Assembly: GCA_964586655.1 (NCBI GenBank)
Contig: CAZPGY010000025.1
Location: forward strand, 1 to 28,133
Length of the DNA stretch: 28,133 nucleotides
Direction: 5' to 3'
Source: JAJYSO01 sp964586655
Lineage (GTDB): Bacteria > Bacteroidota > Bacteroidia > Flavobacteriales > Flavobacteriaceae
A program made the translations under genes and the position numbers. Shown piece after piece: positions 7,911-16,209 of this stretch. The first letter of the stretch is position 1, and every line of letters starts with the position of its first letter. The notes below the pieces were generated by a model. The model was not told the origin of the DNA, did no database searches, and saw only the letters and a program-made list of their open reading frames with translations.

Positions 7911-7918
7911 TACTTTTG
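7911..7918 (+). promoter_or_regulatory. Candidate -7 box for the transketolase genes
   Basis: TACTTTTG matches TAnnTTTG and lies 27 bases before the first ATG. A T-rich TTTT lies 19 bases upstream (7888-7891) where a TTTG -33 element would be expected. Confidence 0.45.
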
Positions 7919-7945
7919 TAGCCATTACATCCTAATATAGCAATT

Positions 7946-8797
7946 ATGCCAAACATCAATACCTTAAAAGACTTTGTCACCCAAGTACGCCGAGATATCC
8001 TGCGTCAGACTCATGCCGTAAATTCGGGTCATCCGGGAGGTTCCCTGGGGTGTGCCGAATTTTTTACCGCGCTTTATCAAGAGGTAATGGACTACAGCAC
8101 CGATTTTACCATGGCAGGTAAAAATGAGGATTTATTTTTCTTGTCCAACGGTCATATCTCGCCTGTTTTTTACAGTGTTTTGGCACGTAGCGGCTTCTTC
8201 CCGGTCGAAGAATTGGCTACTTTTAGAAAAATCGACTCCCGTCTTCAAGGACATCCCACCACACATGAAGGCTTACCGGGAGTTCGTGTAGCTTCAGGCT
8301 CATTAGGACAAGGCCTTTCTGTGGCCTTGGGAGCTGCGCAAGCCAAGACCTTAGACAAGGACCGACATTTAATCTACAGCCTTCATGGCGACGGCGAATT
8401 GGAAGAAGGCCAAAACTGGGAAGCCATTATGTATGCCGGCGGAAAAGGTATTGACAACATTATTGCCACCGTAGATTACAACAAAAAACAAATTGACGGG
8501 TCTACAGATGACGTACTTCCTCTGGGAGATTTAAAAGCCAAATTTTTAGCTTTTGATTGGACGGTAATGGAGATTGAAAACGGCAATGACCTTGAAGCCG
8601 TTATCAATGGATTAGAAAAAGCCAAGACCCTCACCGGTAAAGGTAAACCGGTCTGTATTCTGCTGCATACCGAAATGGGGAATGGTGTTGATTTTATGAT
8701 GGGCACTCATGCCTGGCACGGCAAAGCACCTAATGATGAGCAACTGGAGATTGCCTTGGCCCAAAATCCGGAAACCCTTGGAGATTATCCGTTATAA
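7946..8797 (+). CDS. Transketolase, N-terminal (ThDP-binding) subunit
   Basis: A 283-residue protein matching only the N-terminal half of classical transketolase. It binds thiamine diphosphate pyrophosphate and Mg2+ through GDGELEEGQNWEAI followed by the DYNKKQIDG segment, and carries HTHAVNSGHPGGSLG-type early residues (NSGHPGGSLG) and RLQGHPT/SGSLGQGLSVALG loops. The partner gene 130 bases downstream supplies the C-terminal domains; together they transfer two-carbon ketol units in the non-oxidative pentose phosphate pathway in the cytosol. Split transketolases are common in Bacteroidota and archaea. Some homologues of such pairs have other ThDP roles (apulose or DXP-like chemistry), so exact sugar specificity is inferred. 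The ATG at 7946 fits. Confidence 0.92.
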   Translation: MPNINTLKDFVTQVRRDILRQTHAVNSGHPGGSLGCAEFFTALYQEVMDYSTDFTMAGKNEDLFFLSNGHISPVFYSVLARSGFFPVEELATFRKIDSRLQGHPTTHEGLPGVRVASGSLGQGLSVALGAAQAKTLDKDRHLIYSLHGDGELEEGQNWEAIMYAGGKGIDNIIATVDYNKKQIDGSTDDVLPLGDLKAKFLAFDWTVMEIENGNDLEAVINGLEKAKTLTGKGKPVCILLHTEMGNGVDFMMGTHAWHGKAPNDEQLEIALAQNPETLGDYPL

Positions 8798-8812
8798 TTC
8801 AACCTATACACA

Positions 8813-8938
8813 ATGTCAAAAAATGCTTCGTCAACGGATTTTCAACACCAGTTTTTAGAATCTAAAGCAGGTAAACCTTCGAAGCAAAACAATATGGCAA
8901 ATTATTTAAACGCTAAGAAAACCTATTATGAACTATAA
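8813..8938 (+). CDS. Possible small gene between the transketolase subunits (41 aa)
   Basis: An ATG-to-TAA frame of 42 codons fills the gap between the two transketolase genes, starting 15 bases after the first stop and overlapping the second start by 11 bases in another frame. The peptide (MSKNASSTDFQHQF..., ending KKTYYEL) is polar and lysine-rich, with no signal or membrane segment and no family I recognise. It could be a real coupled small gene, a translated leader that reinitiates onto the C-terminal subunit, or chance. There is no strong ribosome site, but that is normal in this phylum. Confidence 0.35.
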   Translation: MSKNASSTDFQHQFLESKAGKPSKQNNMANYLNAKKTYYEL

Positions 8939-9878
8939 GAATTCAGGAAATAAAGACACCCGATCAGGATTTGGAGCAGGCCTCACCGAACTGGGCAAAG
9001 CCAACGAAAATGTAGTGGCGCTTTGTGCCGATTTAACCGGTTCGTTAAAGATGAGTGATTTTAAAGCACAACATCCCGAACGTTTTTTTCAAGTTGGCGT
9101 TGCCGAAGCCAATATGATGGGCATGGCTGCCGGGATGGCCATTGGCGGAAAAATCCCCTTTGCCGGAACCTTTGCCAATTTTGCCACCGGCCGTGTGTAT
9201 GATCAAATTCGACAAAGCATTGCCTATTCGGGGAAAAACGTGAAAATATGTGCTTCTCACGCCGGTTTAACCTTAGGAGAAGACGGGGCCACTCACCAAA
9301 TTTTGGAAGATATCGGCTTGATGAAGATGTTGCCGGGCATGACGGTAATCAATCCTTGTGATTACAACCAAACCAAAGCCGCCACTTTGGCTATTGCAGC
9401 ACATCAGGGACCGGTATATTTACGATTCGGGCGTCCAAAAGTACCTAATTTTACCGCTGAAGATCAAACCTTTGAAATTGGCAAAGCCCTATTGCTACAA
9501 GAAGGAACAGATGTTAGCATTATGGCTACCGGTCATTTGGTTTGGGAAGCTTTGTTGGCCGCCGATCAACTGAAAGAAAAAGGAATTTCTGCAGAGGTTC
9601 TCAATATCCACACCATTAAACCTATTGACCGTGAGGCTATTCTCAAGTCTGCCAAGAAGACCGGCTGTGTCGTTACTGCGGAGGAGCACAATTACCTCGG
9701 TGGACTGGGAGAAAGTGTAGCGCGTGTTTTGGCTGAAAACCTCCCTACCCCACAAGCTTTTGTCGCTACTCAAGACTGTTTTGGAGAAAGTGGCAAGCCC
9801 GATCAATTGATGGATAAATACGGTATTAATGCCAAAAGCATTCTTGCCAAAGCACAAGCCGTTATCCAGCGAAAATAA
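8928..9878 (+). CDS. Transketolase, C-terminal subunit
   Basis: A 316-residue protein corresponding to the pyrimidine-binding and C-terminal domains of transketolase. The family start NKDTRSGFGAGLTEL supports the ATG at 8928. The pyrimidine-domain glutamate lies in VGVAEANMMGMAAGMA, and the C-terminal domain contains VVTAEEHNYLGGLGESVA. It works with the upstream N-terminal subunit as a heteromer. Its stop is nine bases from the stop of the convergent aroC gene, leaving no room for a terminator between them, so transcripts from the two strands probably overlap at their 3' ends. Sugar specificity is inferred from the family. Confidence 0.93.
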   Translation: MNYKNSGNKDTRSGFGAGLTELGKANENVVALCADLTGSLKMSDFKAQHPERFFQVGVAEANMMGMAAGMAIGGKIPFAGTFANFATGRVYDQIRQSIAYSGKNVKICASHAGLTLGEDGATHQILEDIGLMKMLPGMTVINPCDYNQTKAATLAIAAHQGPVYLRFGRPKVPNFTAEDQTFEIGKALLLQEGTDVSIMATGHLVWEALLAADQLKEKGISAEVLNIHTIKPIDREAILKSAKKTGCVVTAEEHNYLGGLGESVARVLAENLPTPQAFVATQDCFGESGKPDQLMDKYGINAKSILAKAQAVIQRK

Positions 9879-9887
9879 AACTATAAA

Positions 9888-10949
9888 TCATTTTTGGTTA
9901 CTGCGCTGTAACAACATAAAATCAGCCAGCACCAGAGCAGTCATAGCCTCTACAATAGGCACGGCACGCGGAACCACACAAGGATCATGACGCCCTTTGC
10001 CTTGCATTTCCGTTTTTTGACCCGAGGCTTTGATGGTTTGTTGCTTTTGCATTAAAGTGGCCACCGGTTTAAAAGCCACCCTAAAATAGATCGGCATCCC
10101 GTTAGAAATGCCGCCTTGTATGCCACCGCTAAAGTTTGTTTTTGTGGTACCATCTGCTTCAAAAATATCATTATGCCGACTCCCTTTCATTTGGGTACCG
10201 GCAAAACCACTGCCATATTCAAACCCCTTTACGGCATTGATCGACAACATGGCTTGCGCCAAACGAGCGTGCAGTTTATCAAAAACAGGTTCACCCAAGC
10301 CTATGGGGACTTTCTCGATATAACAACTGACCACTCCGCCCACGGTGTCACCTTGTTTGCGAATGGTTTTTATATAATCAATCATTTTTGCAGCCAATTC
10401 GGGATCGGGGCAACGCACCGGGTTTTGCTCAATCTCCTTAAAATTGAGCGAGCTAACCTCTTTTTTCAAATTCATTTCTCCCACACGCGAAACATAAGCG
10501 GTAATCGGAAGTTTTAAAAACTGCTTGGCAATCGCTCCGGCCACCACACGACAAGCGGTTTCACGCGCGCTCGATCGACCGCCTCCGCGATAATCCCGGA
10601 TTCCGTATTTTTTATCATAGGTATAATCGGCGTGGCTGGGGCGATATACTTCTTTGATATGAGCATAATCTCGAGAGCGATGGTCTTTGTTTTTGATCAC
10701 AAATCCAATGGGGGTTCCGGTAGTTTTTCCTTCAAAAATGCCGGAAAGAAATTCTACTTGATCCGATTCTTTACGCTGAGTAGTGATTTTTGACTGCCCG
10801 GGTTTGCGCCTATCCAAGTCCTGTTGAACAGCAGCGGCATCGAAGTCTATTCCGGCCGGACAACCTTCCACAATCCCGCCGATAGCCGGGCCATGTGATT
10901 CGCCAAAAGTGGTCAATTTAAAAAGTTTTCCAAAACTGTTTCCGGGCAT
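9888..10949 (-). CDS. aroC: Chorismate synthase
   Basis: A 353-residue cytosolic enzyme that converts 5-enolpyruvylshikimate-3-phosphate to chorismate, the last shared step of aromatic amino acid synthesis, using reduced FMN as cofactor. The family signatures are all present: GNSFGKLFKLTTFGESHG at the N-terminus, RRKPGQSKITTQRKESD, RPSHADYTYDKKYG, the RGGGRSSARETA loop, and the C-terminal GKGRHDPCVVPRAVPI. Length is close to the usual 350-390. The ATG at 10949 gives the standard MPGNSFGK start. It is a single-gene unit, convergent with the transketolase pair and divergent from the E1 fusion gene. Confidence 0.97.
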   Translation of the reverse strand: MPGNSFGKLFKLTTFGESHGPAIGGIVEGCPAGIDFDAAAVQQDLDRRKPGQSKITTQRKESDQVEFLSGIFEGKTTGTPIGFVIKNKDHRSRDYAHIKEVYRPSHADYTYDKKYGIRDYRGGGRSSARETACRVVAGAIAKQFLKLPITAYVSRVGEMNLKKEVSSLNFKEIEQNPVRCPDPELAAKMIDYIKTIRKQGDTVGGVVSCYIEKVPIGLGEPVFDKLHARLAQAMLSINAVKGFEYGSGFAGTQMKGSRHNDIFEADGTTKTNFSGGIQGGISNGMPIYFRVAFKPVATLMQKQQTIKASGQKTEMQGKGRHDPCVVPRAVPIVEAMTALVLADFMLLQRSNQK

Positions 10950-11183
10950 GCGTCTATTCGGTATTGGTTTGAACGGGTCAATTTAATAAAATGCCCCCTA
11001 TTCAAACCCTTGAATGAGAAATATTCTTCAAGCTGTGTTTTTTATATCATATTTGGTTTAAATTTTTCTGCAAGCATTCCAACCGCTCAGAGACTCCTCT
11101 TCTCAAACTTTATAAATGCTAAAATTTAGGTCTATTAATTGCTGTCGCTCTTGATTTACAATGGATATTTCATCGTTTTTTAG

Positions 11184-11191
11184 TATCTTCG
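11184..11191 (+). promoter_or_regulatory. Candidate -7 region of the E1 fusion gene
   Basis: TATCTTCG is one base off TAnnTTTG and lies 21 bases before the ATG. The following GTAACCTCAAAA is almost the same as the sequence after a TATATTCG box upstream of exbB (15472), suggesting a shared promoter and start-site context. Confidence 0.4.
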
Positions 11192-11211
11192 TAACCTCAA
11201 AATAAAGATTT

Positions 11212-13626
11212 ATGGAAGATACTGCGTTAAAACCCGATGACATCTCATTTGAAGAATTTAAAAACCAAGTAATTACAGATTATAAAACGGCCTTAATCAG
11301 CCGTGAATGTAGTTTGCTTGGTCGGCGGGAGGTACTGACCGGGAAGGCAAAATTCGGCATCTTTGGCGACGGGAAAGAAGTCCCTCAACTCGCCATGGCC
11401 AAGGCTTTTCAAGATGGAGATTTCAGATCGGGATATTATCGCGACCAAACCTTTATGATGGCTATCGGTCTTTTGACTGCGCAGGAATTTTTTGCAGGAC
11501 TCTATGCCAATACCAATTTGGAAGAAGAGCCTATGTCGGGCGGTCGTCAAATGGGCGGTCACTTTGCCACCCACAGCCTCAATGCCGATGGGAGTTGGAA
11601 AAACTTAATGGCACAAAAAAATTCCAGTGCCGACATCTCGCCCACCGCAGGGCAAATGTCCAGACTACTGGGATTGGCACAAGCTTCAAAAGTTTATCGC
11701 GAGCTCGACGAGATCCCCAAAGCTGAAAATTTTTCTGACAAAGGAAATGAAGTCGCTTGGGGCACCATTGGAGATGCCAGTACGAGTGAAGGGATCTTCT
11801 GGGAAACTATTAATGCTGCCGGAGTACTCCAAGTACCTATGGTCGTTAGTGTTTGGGACGATGGATATGGTATTTCCGTTCCCAAAAAGCACCAAACCAC
11901 CAAAGGAAGTATTTCCAAAGTCCTCCAAGGTTTTCAACGCAACGAAGAAGACCAAGGCTTTGAAATTTATACCGTAAAAGGTTGGGACTATCCCGAATTG
12001 ATAAGAACCTATCAACACCTCAGCGAGTTATCGCGTAAAGAACATGTTCCCATTTTACTGCACGTTCAGGAACTCACACAGCCGCAAGGACATTCTACTT
12101 CCGGGTCTCATGAACGCTACAAAAGCGAGGAGCGCTTAAACTGGGAGCGCGAACACGATTGCATTGTTCAAATGCGCAAATGGATGGTTGAAAGCAACAT
12201 TGCTACCGATGACGAACTCGACGCCTTAGAAAAAGAAGCCAAAAAGGAAGTTCGCGACAGTAAAAAAGCAGCTTGGAAAGCTTTCCTCAAAAATGAAAAA
12301 GACGACCATAAAGTTCTGCTTCAAATTTTGAAGAAGCTTACCCAAAACAGTAAAAATAAGGATATTGCCGATTTATACCAACAGCTCAAAGACCTCAAAA
12401 ACGCCCATAAACACCAGTTGTTGAGTACGGCGCGACAGGCCATGATAAAAACCATTCGCGATACGCCTGAGATCAAGAGCGAACTTCAAGATTGGATTCA
12501 ATCATACAAAGCCAAAATTCAACCCAATTACAGCAGTCATCTGTTTAGCGAAAGTGAACGCAGCGCACGAAACATTGCAGAGACGGCTCCCACTTACGCC
12601 GATGATGCAGCAAGTGTCGACGGGCGCATAGTGCTTCGCGACAACTTTGATAAGATTTTTGAAACCCATAAAAATACCTTGATTTTTGGAGAAGATTCGG
12701 GCAATATTGGCGATGTAAATCAAGGATTGGAAGGCCTGCAAAAAAAATATGGTGTCACTCGAGTCAGCGATACCGGAATTCGGGAAAACACTATCATCGG
12801 GCAGGGCATTGGAATGGCTTTGCGCGGCTTGCGCCCCATTGCCGAGATTCAATATTTAGACTATACGCTGTATTGCATTCAGATTTTAAGTGATGATTTG
12901 GCTACCTTGCACTACCGTACCAAAGGACGTCAAAAGGCCCCGGTCATTGTCAGAACTCGCGGTCACCGCTTAGAAGGCATTTGGCACAGTGGATCTCCTA
13001 TGGGAGGGCTGCTACACTTGATGCGCGGGATCAATATTTTGGTACCTCGAAACATGACCAAAGCAGCCGGATTTTACAATACCATGCTGGAAAGTGATGA
13101 GCCGGCACTCATTGTAGAATCCCTAAACGGCTATCGCCTGAAGGAAAAAATGCCCGAGAACTTGGGAGAATTCAAAACACCTGTCGGTAAGGTTGAAATT
13201 ATCAAACCCGGACAAGATATCACCCTGGTCAGTTATGGTTCTACACTCCGTATTGTAGAAAAAGCTGCCGAAGAATTGGCAGAAATCGGCATTGATGCCG
13301 AAGTGATTGACGTACAATCGCTATTGCCGTTTGACTTGGATCACGACATTGCCAAATCTCTTGAAAAAACAAGCAGATTACTCGTTATTGATGAAGATGT
13401 TCCCGGTGGAGCTTCTGCCTATATCCTTCATCAAATTTTAGAAGAACAAGACGGCTATCATCTCCTTGACAGCAAACCGCAAACCCTTACCGCCAAACAA
13501 CATCGCCCGGCTTATACCACTGATGGCGATTATTTTTCAAAGCCTTCTGCCGAAGATGTATTGGAGCGGGTTTACAGCATCATGAATGAAGCCAATCCGG
13601 AACAATACCCCGATTTGTATTCTTAA
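11212..13626 (+). CDS. Fused E1 alpha/beta component of a 2-oxoacid dehydrogenase (branched-chain type)
   Basis: An 804-residue fusion. Residues about 1-400 are an E1 alpha domain with thiamine diphosphate motif GDASTSEG (187-194) and WDDGYGIS (from 215); residues about 470-790 are the E1 beta domain, including DTGIRENTIIGQGIGMALRG, AEIQYLDY and the C-terminal transketolase-type VIDVQSLLPFD. It should decarboxylate a 2-oxoacid, most likely from branched-chain amino acids, and pass the acyl group to a lipoyl E2. No E2 or E3 gene is adjacent, so partners are encoded elsewhere. The usual GDG and NN of the cofactor motif read GDA and DD. Old annotations call such proteins tungsten formylmethanofuran dehydrogenase, which the sequence does not support. 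It is a single-gene unit with its own terminator. Confidence 0.92.
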   Translation: MEDTALKPDDISFEEFKNQVITDYKTALISRECSLLGRREVLTGKAKFGIFGDGKEVPQLAMAKAFQDGDFRSGYYRDQTFMMAIGLLTAQEFFAGLYANTNLEEEPMSGGRQMGGHFATHSLNADGSWKNLMAQKNSSADISPTAGQMSRLLGLAQASKVYRELDEIPKAENFSDKGNEVAWGTIGDASTSEGIFWETINAAGVLQVPMVVSVWDDGYGISVPKKHQTTKGSISKVLQGFQRNEEDQGFEIYTVKGWDYPELIRTYQHLSELSRKEHVPILLHVQELTQPQGHSTSGSHERYKSEERLNWEREHDCIVQMRKWMVESNIATDDELDALEKEAKKEVRDSKKAAWKAFLKNEKDDHKVLLQILKKLTQNSKNKDIADLYQQLKDLKNAHKHQLLSTARQAMIKTIRDTPEIKSELQDWIQSYKAKIQPNYSSHLFSESERSARNIAETAPTYADDAASVDGRIVLRDNFDKIFETHKNTLIFGEDSGNIGDVNQGLEGLQKKYGVTRVSDTGIRENTIIGQGIGMALRGLRPIAEIQYLDYTLYCIQILSDDLATLHYRTKGRQKAPVIVRTRGHRLEGIWHSGSPMGGLLHLMRGINILVPRNMTKAAGFYNTMLESDEPALIVESLNGYRLKEKMPENLGEFKTPVGKVEIIKPGQDITLVSYGSTLRIVEKAAEELAEIGIDAEVIDVQSLLPFDLDHDIAKSLEKTSRLLVIDEDVPGGASAYILHQILEEQDGYHLLDSKPQTLTAKQHRPAYTTDGDYFSKPSAEDVLERVYSIMNEANPEQYPDLYS

Positions 13627-13654
13627 TATCCGGAACCTCATCATTTAGCATAAT

Positions 13655-13690
13655 CACCACAATTTGGCCTTTCGCCGGTTGTGGTTTTTT
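13655..13690 (+). terminator. Intrinsic terminator of the E1 fusion gene
   Basis: ACCACAA and TTGTGGT form the stem, with an inner GGC/GCC pair in the loop, followed by six T residues. It begins 29 bases after the stop codon. Confidence 0.85.
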
Positions 13691-13809
13691 ATTGCTATCC
13701 GCTTCATTTACCATCTCAATAAAAAAATCGGAGATAAAATTTTAAGTGTTTTATATAGAAATCCATCTAAAAAAATATAAATTTGGCGAATTGCCATCAG
13801 GAGATTAGG

Positions 13810-13944
13810 TTAGGCTTTTAGAATTGAGGCGAAAATTGGAGTTTTCACTTCAGTTGAAGTCTTTTTCATACTGCGTAATATAGAGCTACGGAGTTCAGAT
13901 AAAGACAAAACAGGGAACAAAAAGACCATTTTGCAGCCGACCAT
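13810..13944 (-). other. Possible small coding frame or repeat remnant in the 408-base gap before nhaD (44 aa)
   Basis: Within the gene-free stretch 13627-14034 the minus strand holds an ATG-to-TAA frame with an in-frame stop just upstream of the ATG, so it is bounded on both sides. The peptide starts MVGCKMVFLFPVLSLSELR and ends KTPIFASILKA. The hydrophobic start is not a convincing signal peptide. The DNA also carries the inverted repeat ACTTCA-GT-TGAAGT (about 13848-13861). I cannot tell a small gene from a repeat fragment. Otherwise the gap holds only the E1 terminator and presumably the nhaD promoter. Confidence 0.2.
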
Positions 13945-14034
13945 AAAAATTTAACTAAACTCCATAACCAACATAAAATGATGGCAAGCTTTAAAACATA
14001 AATTTCTATTCTATAACCTTAAAAAACATATCAA

Positions 14035-15429
14035 ATGGTAAGCGTCATCATTTTAATCTTTATTGTGGGCTATGCAGCAATTGCCTTTGAAGGCCCTTTA
14101 AAATTAGACAAAACCGTTCCGGCCTTGATCATGGCTGCCGTAATGTGGAGCCTTCTTGCCGTAGGTTTTCACCAAGGCTGGTTTCAGGTAGTGGGACCCG
14201 AAGGAAGTGTTTTTAACTTTTTATCGGGCGGCGATTCTGCATTAAGCGGTTTTGAAAGCACCATGCTGCACCACTTTGGTAAGACGGCAGAGATTCTCAT
14301 TTTCTTGGCCGGTGCCATGTCTATTGTAGAAATCATCAATATGCACAATGGCTTTGAACTGATTAAACGCTTTGTCCATACCACCAGTAAAACACGGCTA
14401 TTATGGATTATCGGAACCCTTGCTTTCATTCTGTCTGCTGTTATTGACAACCTGACCACCACCATTGTTTTGGTTTCCATCATCCGCAAATTGGTGCCCA
14501 CACACAAAGAACGAATTTGGTACGCTTCCCTGGTTGTGATTGCTGCCAATGCCGGAGGCGCTTGGTCGCCCATTGGAGACGTGACCACCACAATGCTATG
14601 GATTGGCGACAAGGTGAGTACCATGGGGCTTATTGAAAACATTGTGATTCCTGCCATATTCTGTTTTGTGGTTCCTTTTCTCATCGCTTCTTTTCTTCCG
14701 GTATTTAAAGGACATATCGCTAAAGACAATATTGAAGAAAAGGATTCCGAAGAATTATTGAGCAGTAAGACTATGCTGATTGTAGGTTTATGCTCTATCC
14801 TGACGGTTCCCATTACCAAGACCCTGTTTCACCTGCCTCCTTATCTCGGCATGATGCTGGCGCTGGCCATCACTTGGTTTGTTGCGGAATATATCAAACC
14901 GGTTGAGCACATGACCGAAGAGGTAAAAGAAAGATTTTCAATTTCCAATGCTTTATCCCGCATCGACTTTTCCAGTGTTTTATTCTTCCTTGGAATATTG
15001 ATGGCTGTTGCCGCCATGCAGTCTATGGTATACGGTGTGATGCACGGAGATCCGGTCGGCACCTTACGTTATTTGGCAGAAAGCCTGCACGACGTATTCC
15101 CCAATCAGGACTATGTCATTATCCTGTTAGGGGTATTTTCAGCTATTGTTGACAACGTTCCTTTAGTGGCAGCCACCATGGGAATGTATGATCCGGCAAT
15201 ATTCCCCAAAGACTCCTTTATTTGGCACTTTATCGCCTATTCTGCCGGAACCGGGGGAAGCATGCTGATTATTGGTTCTGCCGCCGGTGTGGCCGCTATG
15301 GGAATGGAGAAAATAGATTTCATCTGGTACTTCAAAAAAGTAGCTTGGTTGGCCGCAATCGGTTTTCTGGCCGGTGCCGGTGCTTTCCTTTTTATCGAAC
15401 ACGTTTTGGGGGGTATCCACATCTTTTAA
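14035..15429 (+). CDS. nhaD: Na+/H+ antiporter of the NhaD type
   Basis: A 464-residue inner-membrane protein of the ion transporter superfamily, with about eleven to twelve hydrophobic segments. It exchanges cytosolic Na+ (or Li+) for protons and is frequent in marine and halotolerant bacteria. Two inverted half-repeats carry matched polar motifs, SAVIDNLTTTIV in the first half and SAIVDNVPLVAATMG in the second, as expected for NhaD/ArsB-like carriers. GGAWSPIGDVTTTMLW and GTGGSMLIIGSAAGVA are further family segments. The ATG at 14035 is close to the usual family start. It is followed after 73 bases by exbB; a separate -7-like box there suggests independent expression. Confidence 0.94.
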   Translation: MVSVIILIFIVGYAAIAFEGPLKLDKTVPALIMAAVMWSLLAVGFHQGWFQVVGPEGSVFNFLSGGDSALSGFESTMLHHFGKTAEILIFLAGAMSIVEIINMHNGFELIKRFVHTTSKTRLLWIIGTLAFILSAVIDNLTTTIVLVSIIRKLVPTHKERIWYASLVVIAANAGGAWSPIGDVTTTMLWIGDKVSTMGLIENIVIPAIFCFVVPFLIASFLPVFKGHIAKDNIEEKDSEELLSSKTMLIVGLCSILTVPITKTLFHLPPYLGMMLALAITWFVAEYIKPVEHMTEEVKERFSISNALSRIDFSSVLFFLGILMAVAAMQSMVYGVMHGDPVGTLRYLAESLHDVFPNQDYVIILLGVFSAIVDNVPLVAATMGMYDPAIFPKDSFIWHFIAYSAGTGGSMLIIGSAAGVAAMGMEKIDFIWYFKKVAWLAAIGFLAGAGAFLFIEHVLGGIHIF

Positions 15430-15471
15430 AAAGTAACGTTAAAAAGAATCGGACATACAATTAAAGAGTAC

Positions 15472-15479
15472 TATATTCG
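15472..15479 (+). promoter_or_regulatory. Candidate -7 region of the exbB-exbD-tonB-folC unit
   Basis: TATATTCG lies 24 bases before the exbB ATG and is followed by GTTAACCTCAAAA, nearly the same context as the box before the E1 fusion gene (11184). No clear -33 TTTG is seen. Confidence 0.4.
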
Positions 15480-15502
15480 TTAACCTCAAAACACCATAAA
15501 AA

Positions 15503-16207
15503 ATGTTAAGCACTTTTCAGGCTGATAGTTTAGCACAAGCGGCCAAAAGTATAGCCCCCGCTGCTCAAGAGGAAAAGACCCTCTCTATTTTTAAGTTATT
15601 ATTTGCCGGTGGCACTTTTGGCACCATTATTATTATCATTACTCTTGCCTTATTGTTTGTGGCCTTATACATTTATTTTGAGCGCATCTTTGCCATTAAG
15701 GACGCCTCCAAAACCGATAAAAACTTCATGAATCAAATTCGTGATGATGTGGCCAATGGCAATATTGAAGGCGCTAAAAGGCTTTGTACGCAAGAAGATT
15801 CACCGGTAGCTCGAATTACAGCTAAGGGAATTTCGCGTATCGGCAGCCCGCTGGAAGACATCAATCTGGCGATTGAAAATGCCGGGAAGCTGGAGGTTTA
15901 CAAATTAGAAAAACGCACCAACATCGTGGCCACCGTTGCCGGCGTTGGCCCCATGTTGGGTTTTTTAGGTACGGTAGTCGGTATGGTTATTGCGTTTTAT
16001 CAGCTGTCTATCAGCGGAGGGCAGGCCGAAATGGGGCAGTTGGCCTCAGGGATTTATTCGGCCTTGAACACTACGGTAGTGGGCTTGATTACCGGTATTG
16101 TAGCACAAATCTGCTACAACCACCTGGTGGCCAAAACCGATAAGGTGATTAACCAAATGGAATCTACTGCGGTTGACTTTATTGACCTTTTAAACGAACC
16201 GGCCTAA
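15503..16207 (+). CDS. exbB: ExbB/TolQ/MotA family proton channel
   Basis: A 234-residue inner-membrane protein with three membrane segments (about 33-56, 140-165 and 175-200). It forms the pentameric channel that, with ExbD, uses the proton motive force to energise TonB-dependent import across the outer membrane. Conserved segments are ERIFAIKDA after the first helix, and VGPMLGFLGTVVGMVIAF and ALNTTVVGLITGI in the second and third helices. An N-terminal extension of about 30 residues precedes the first helix. exbD begins two bases after its stop, so the two are certainly co-transcribed. ExbB versus TolQ is settled by the neighbouring TonB-like gene, not by this sequence alone. Confidence 0.93.
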   Translation: MLSTFQADSLAQAAKSIAPAAQEEKTLSIFKLLFAGGTFGTIIIIITLALLFVALYIYFERIFAIKDASKTDKNFMNQIRDDVANGNIEGAKRLCTQEDSPVARITAKGISRIGSPLEDINLAIENAGKLEVYKLEKRTNIVATVAGVGPMLGFLGTVVGMVIAFYQLSISGGQAEMGQLASGIYSALNTTVVGLITGIVAQICYNHLVAKTDKVINQMESTAVDFIDLLNEPA

Positions 16208-16209
16208 TT

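Noticed and set aside
14184..14819. Long antisense frame (211 codons) opposite nhaD
   Set aside because: It mirrors a membrane-protein coding frame on the other strand; methionine- and serine-rich translation with no recognisable domain.
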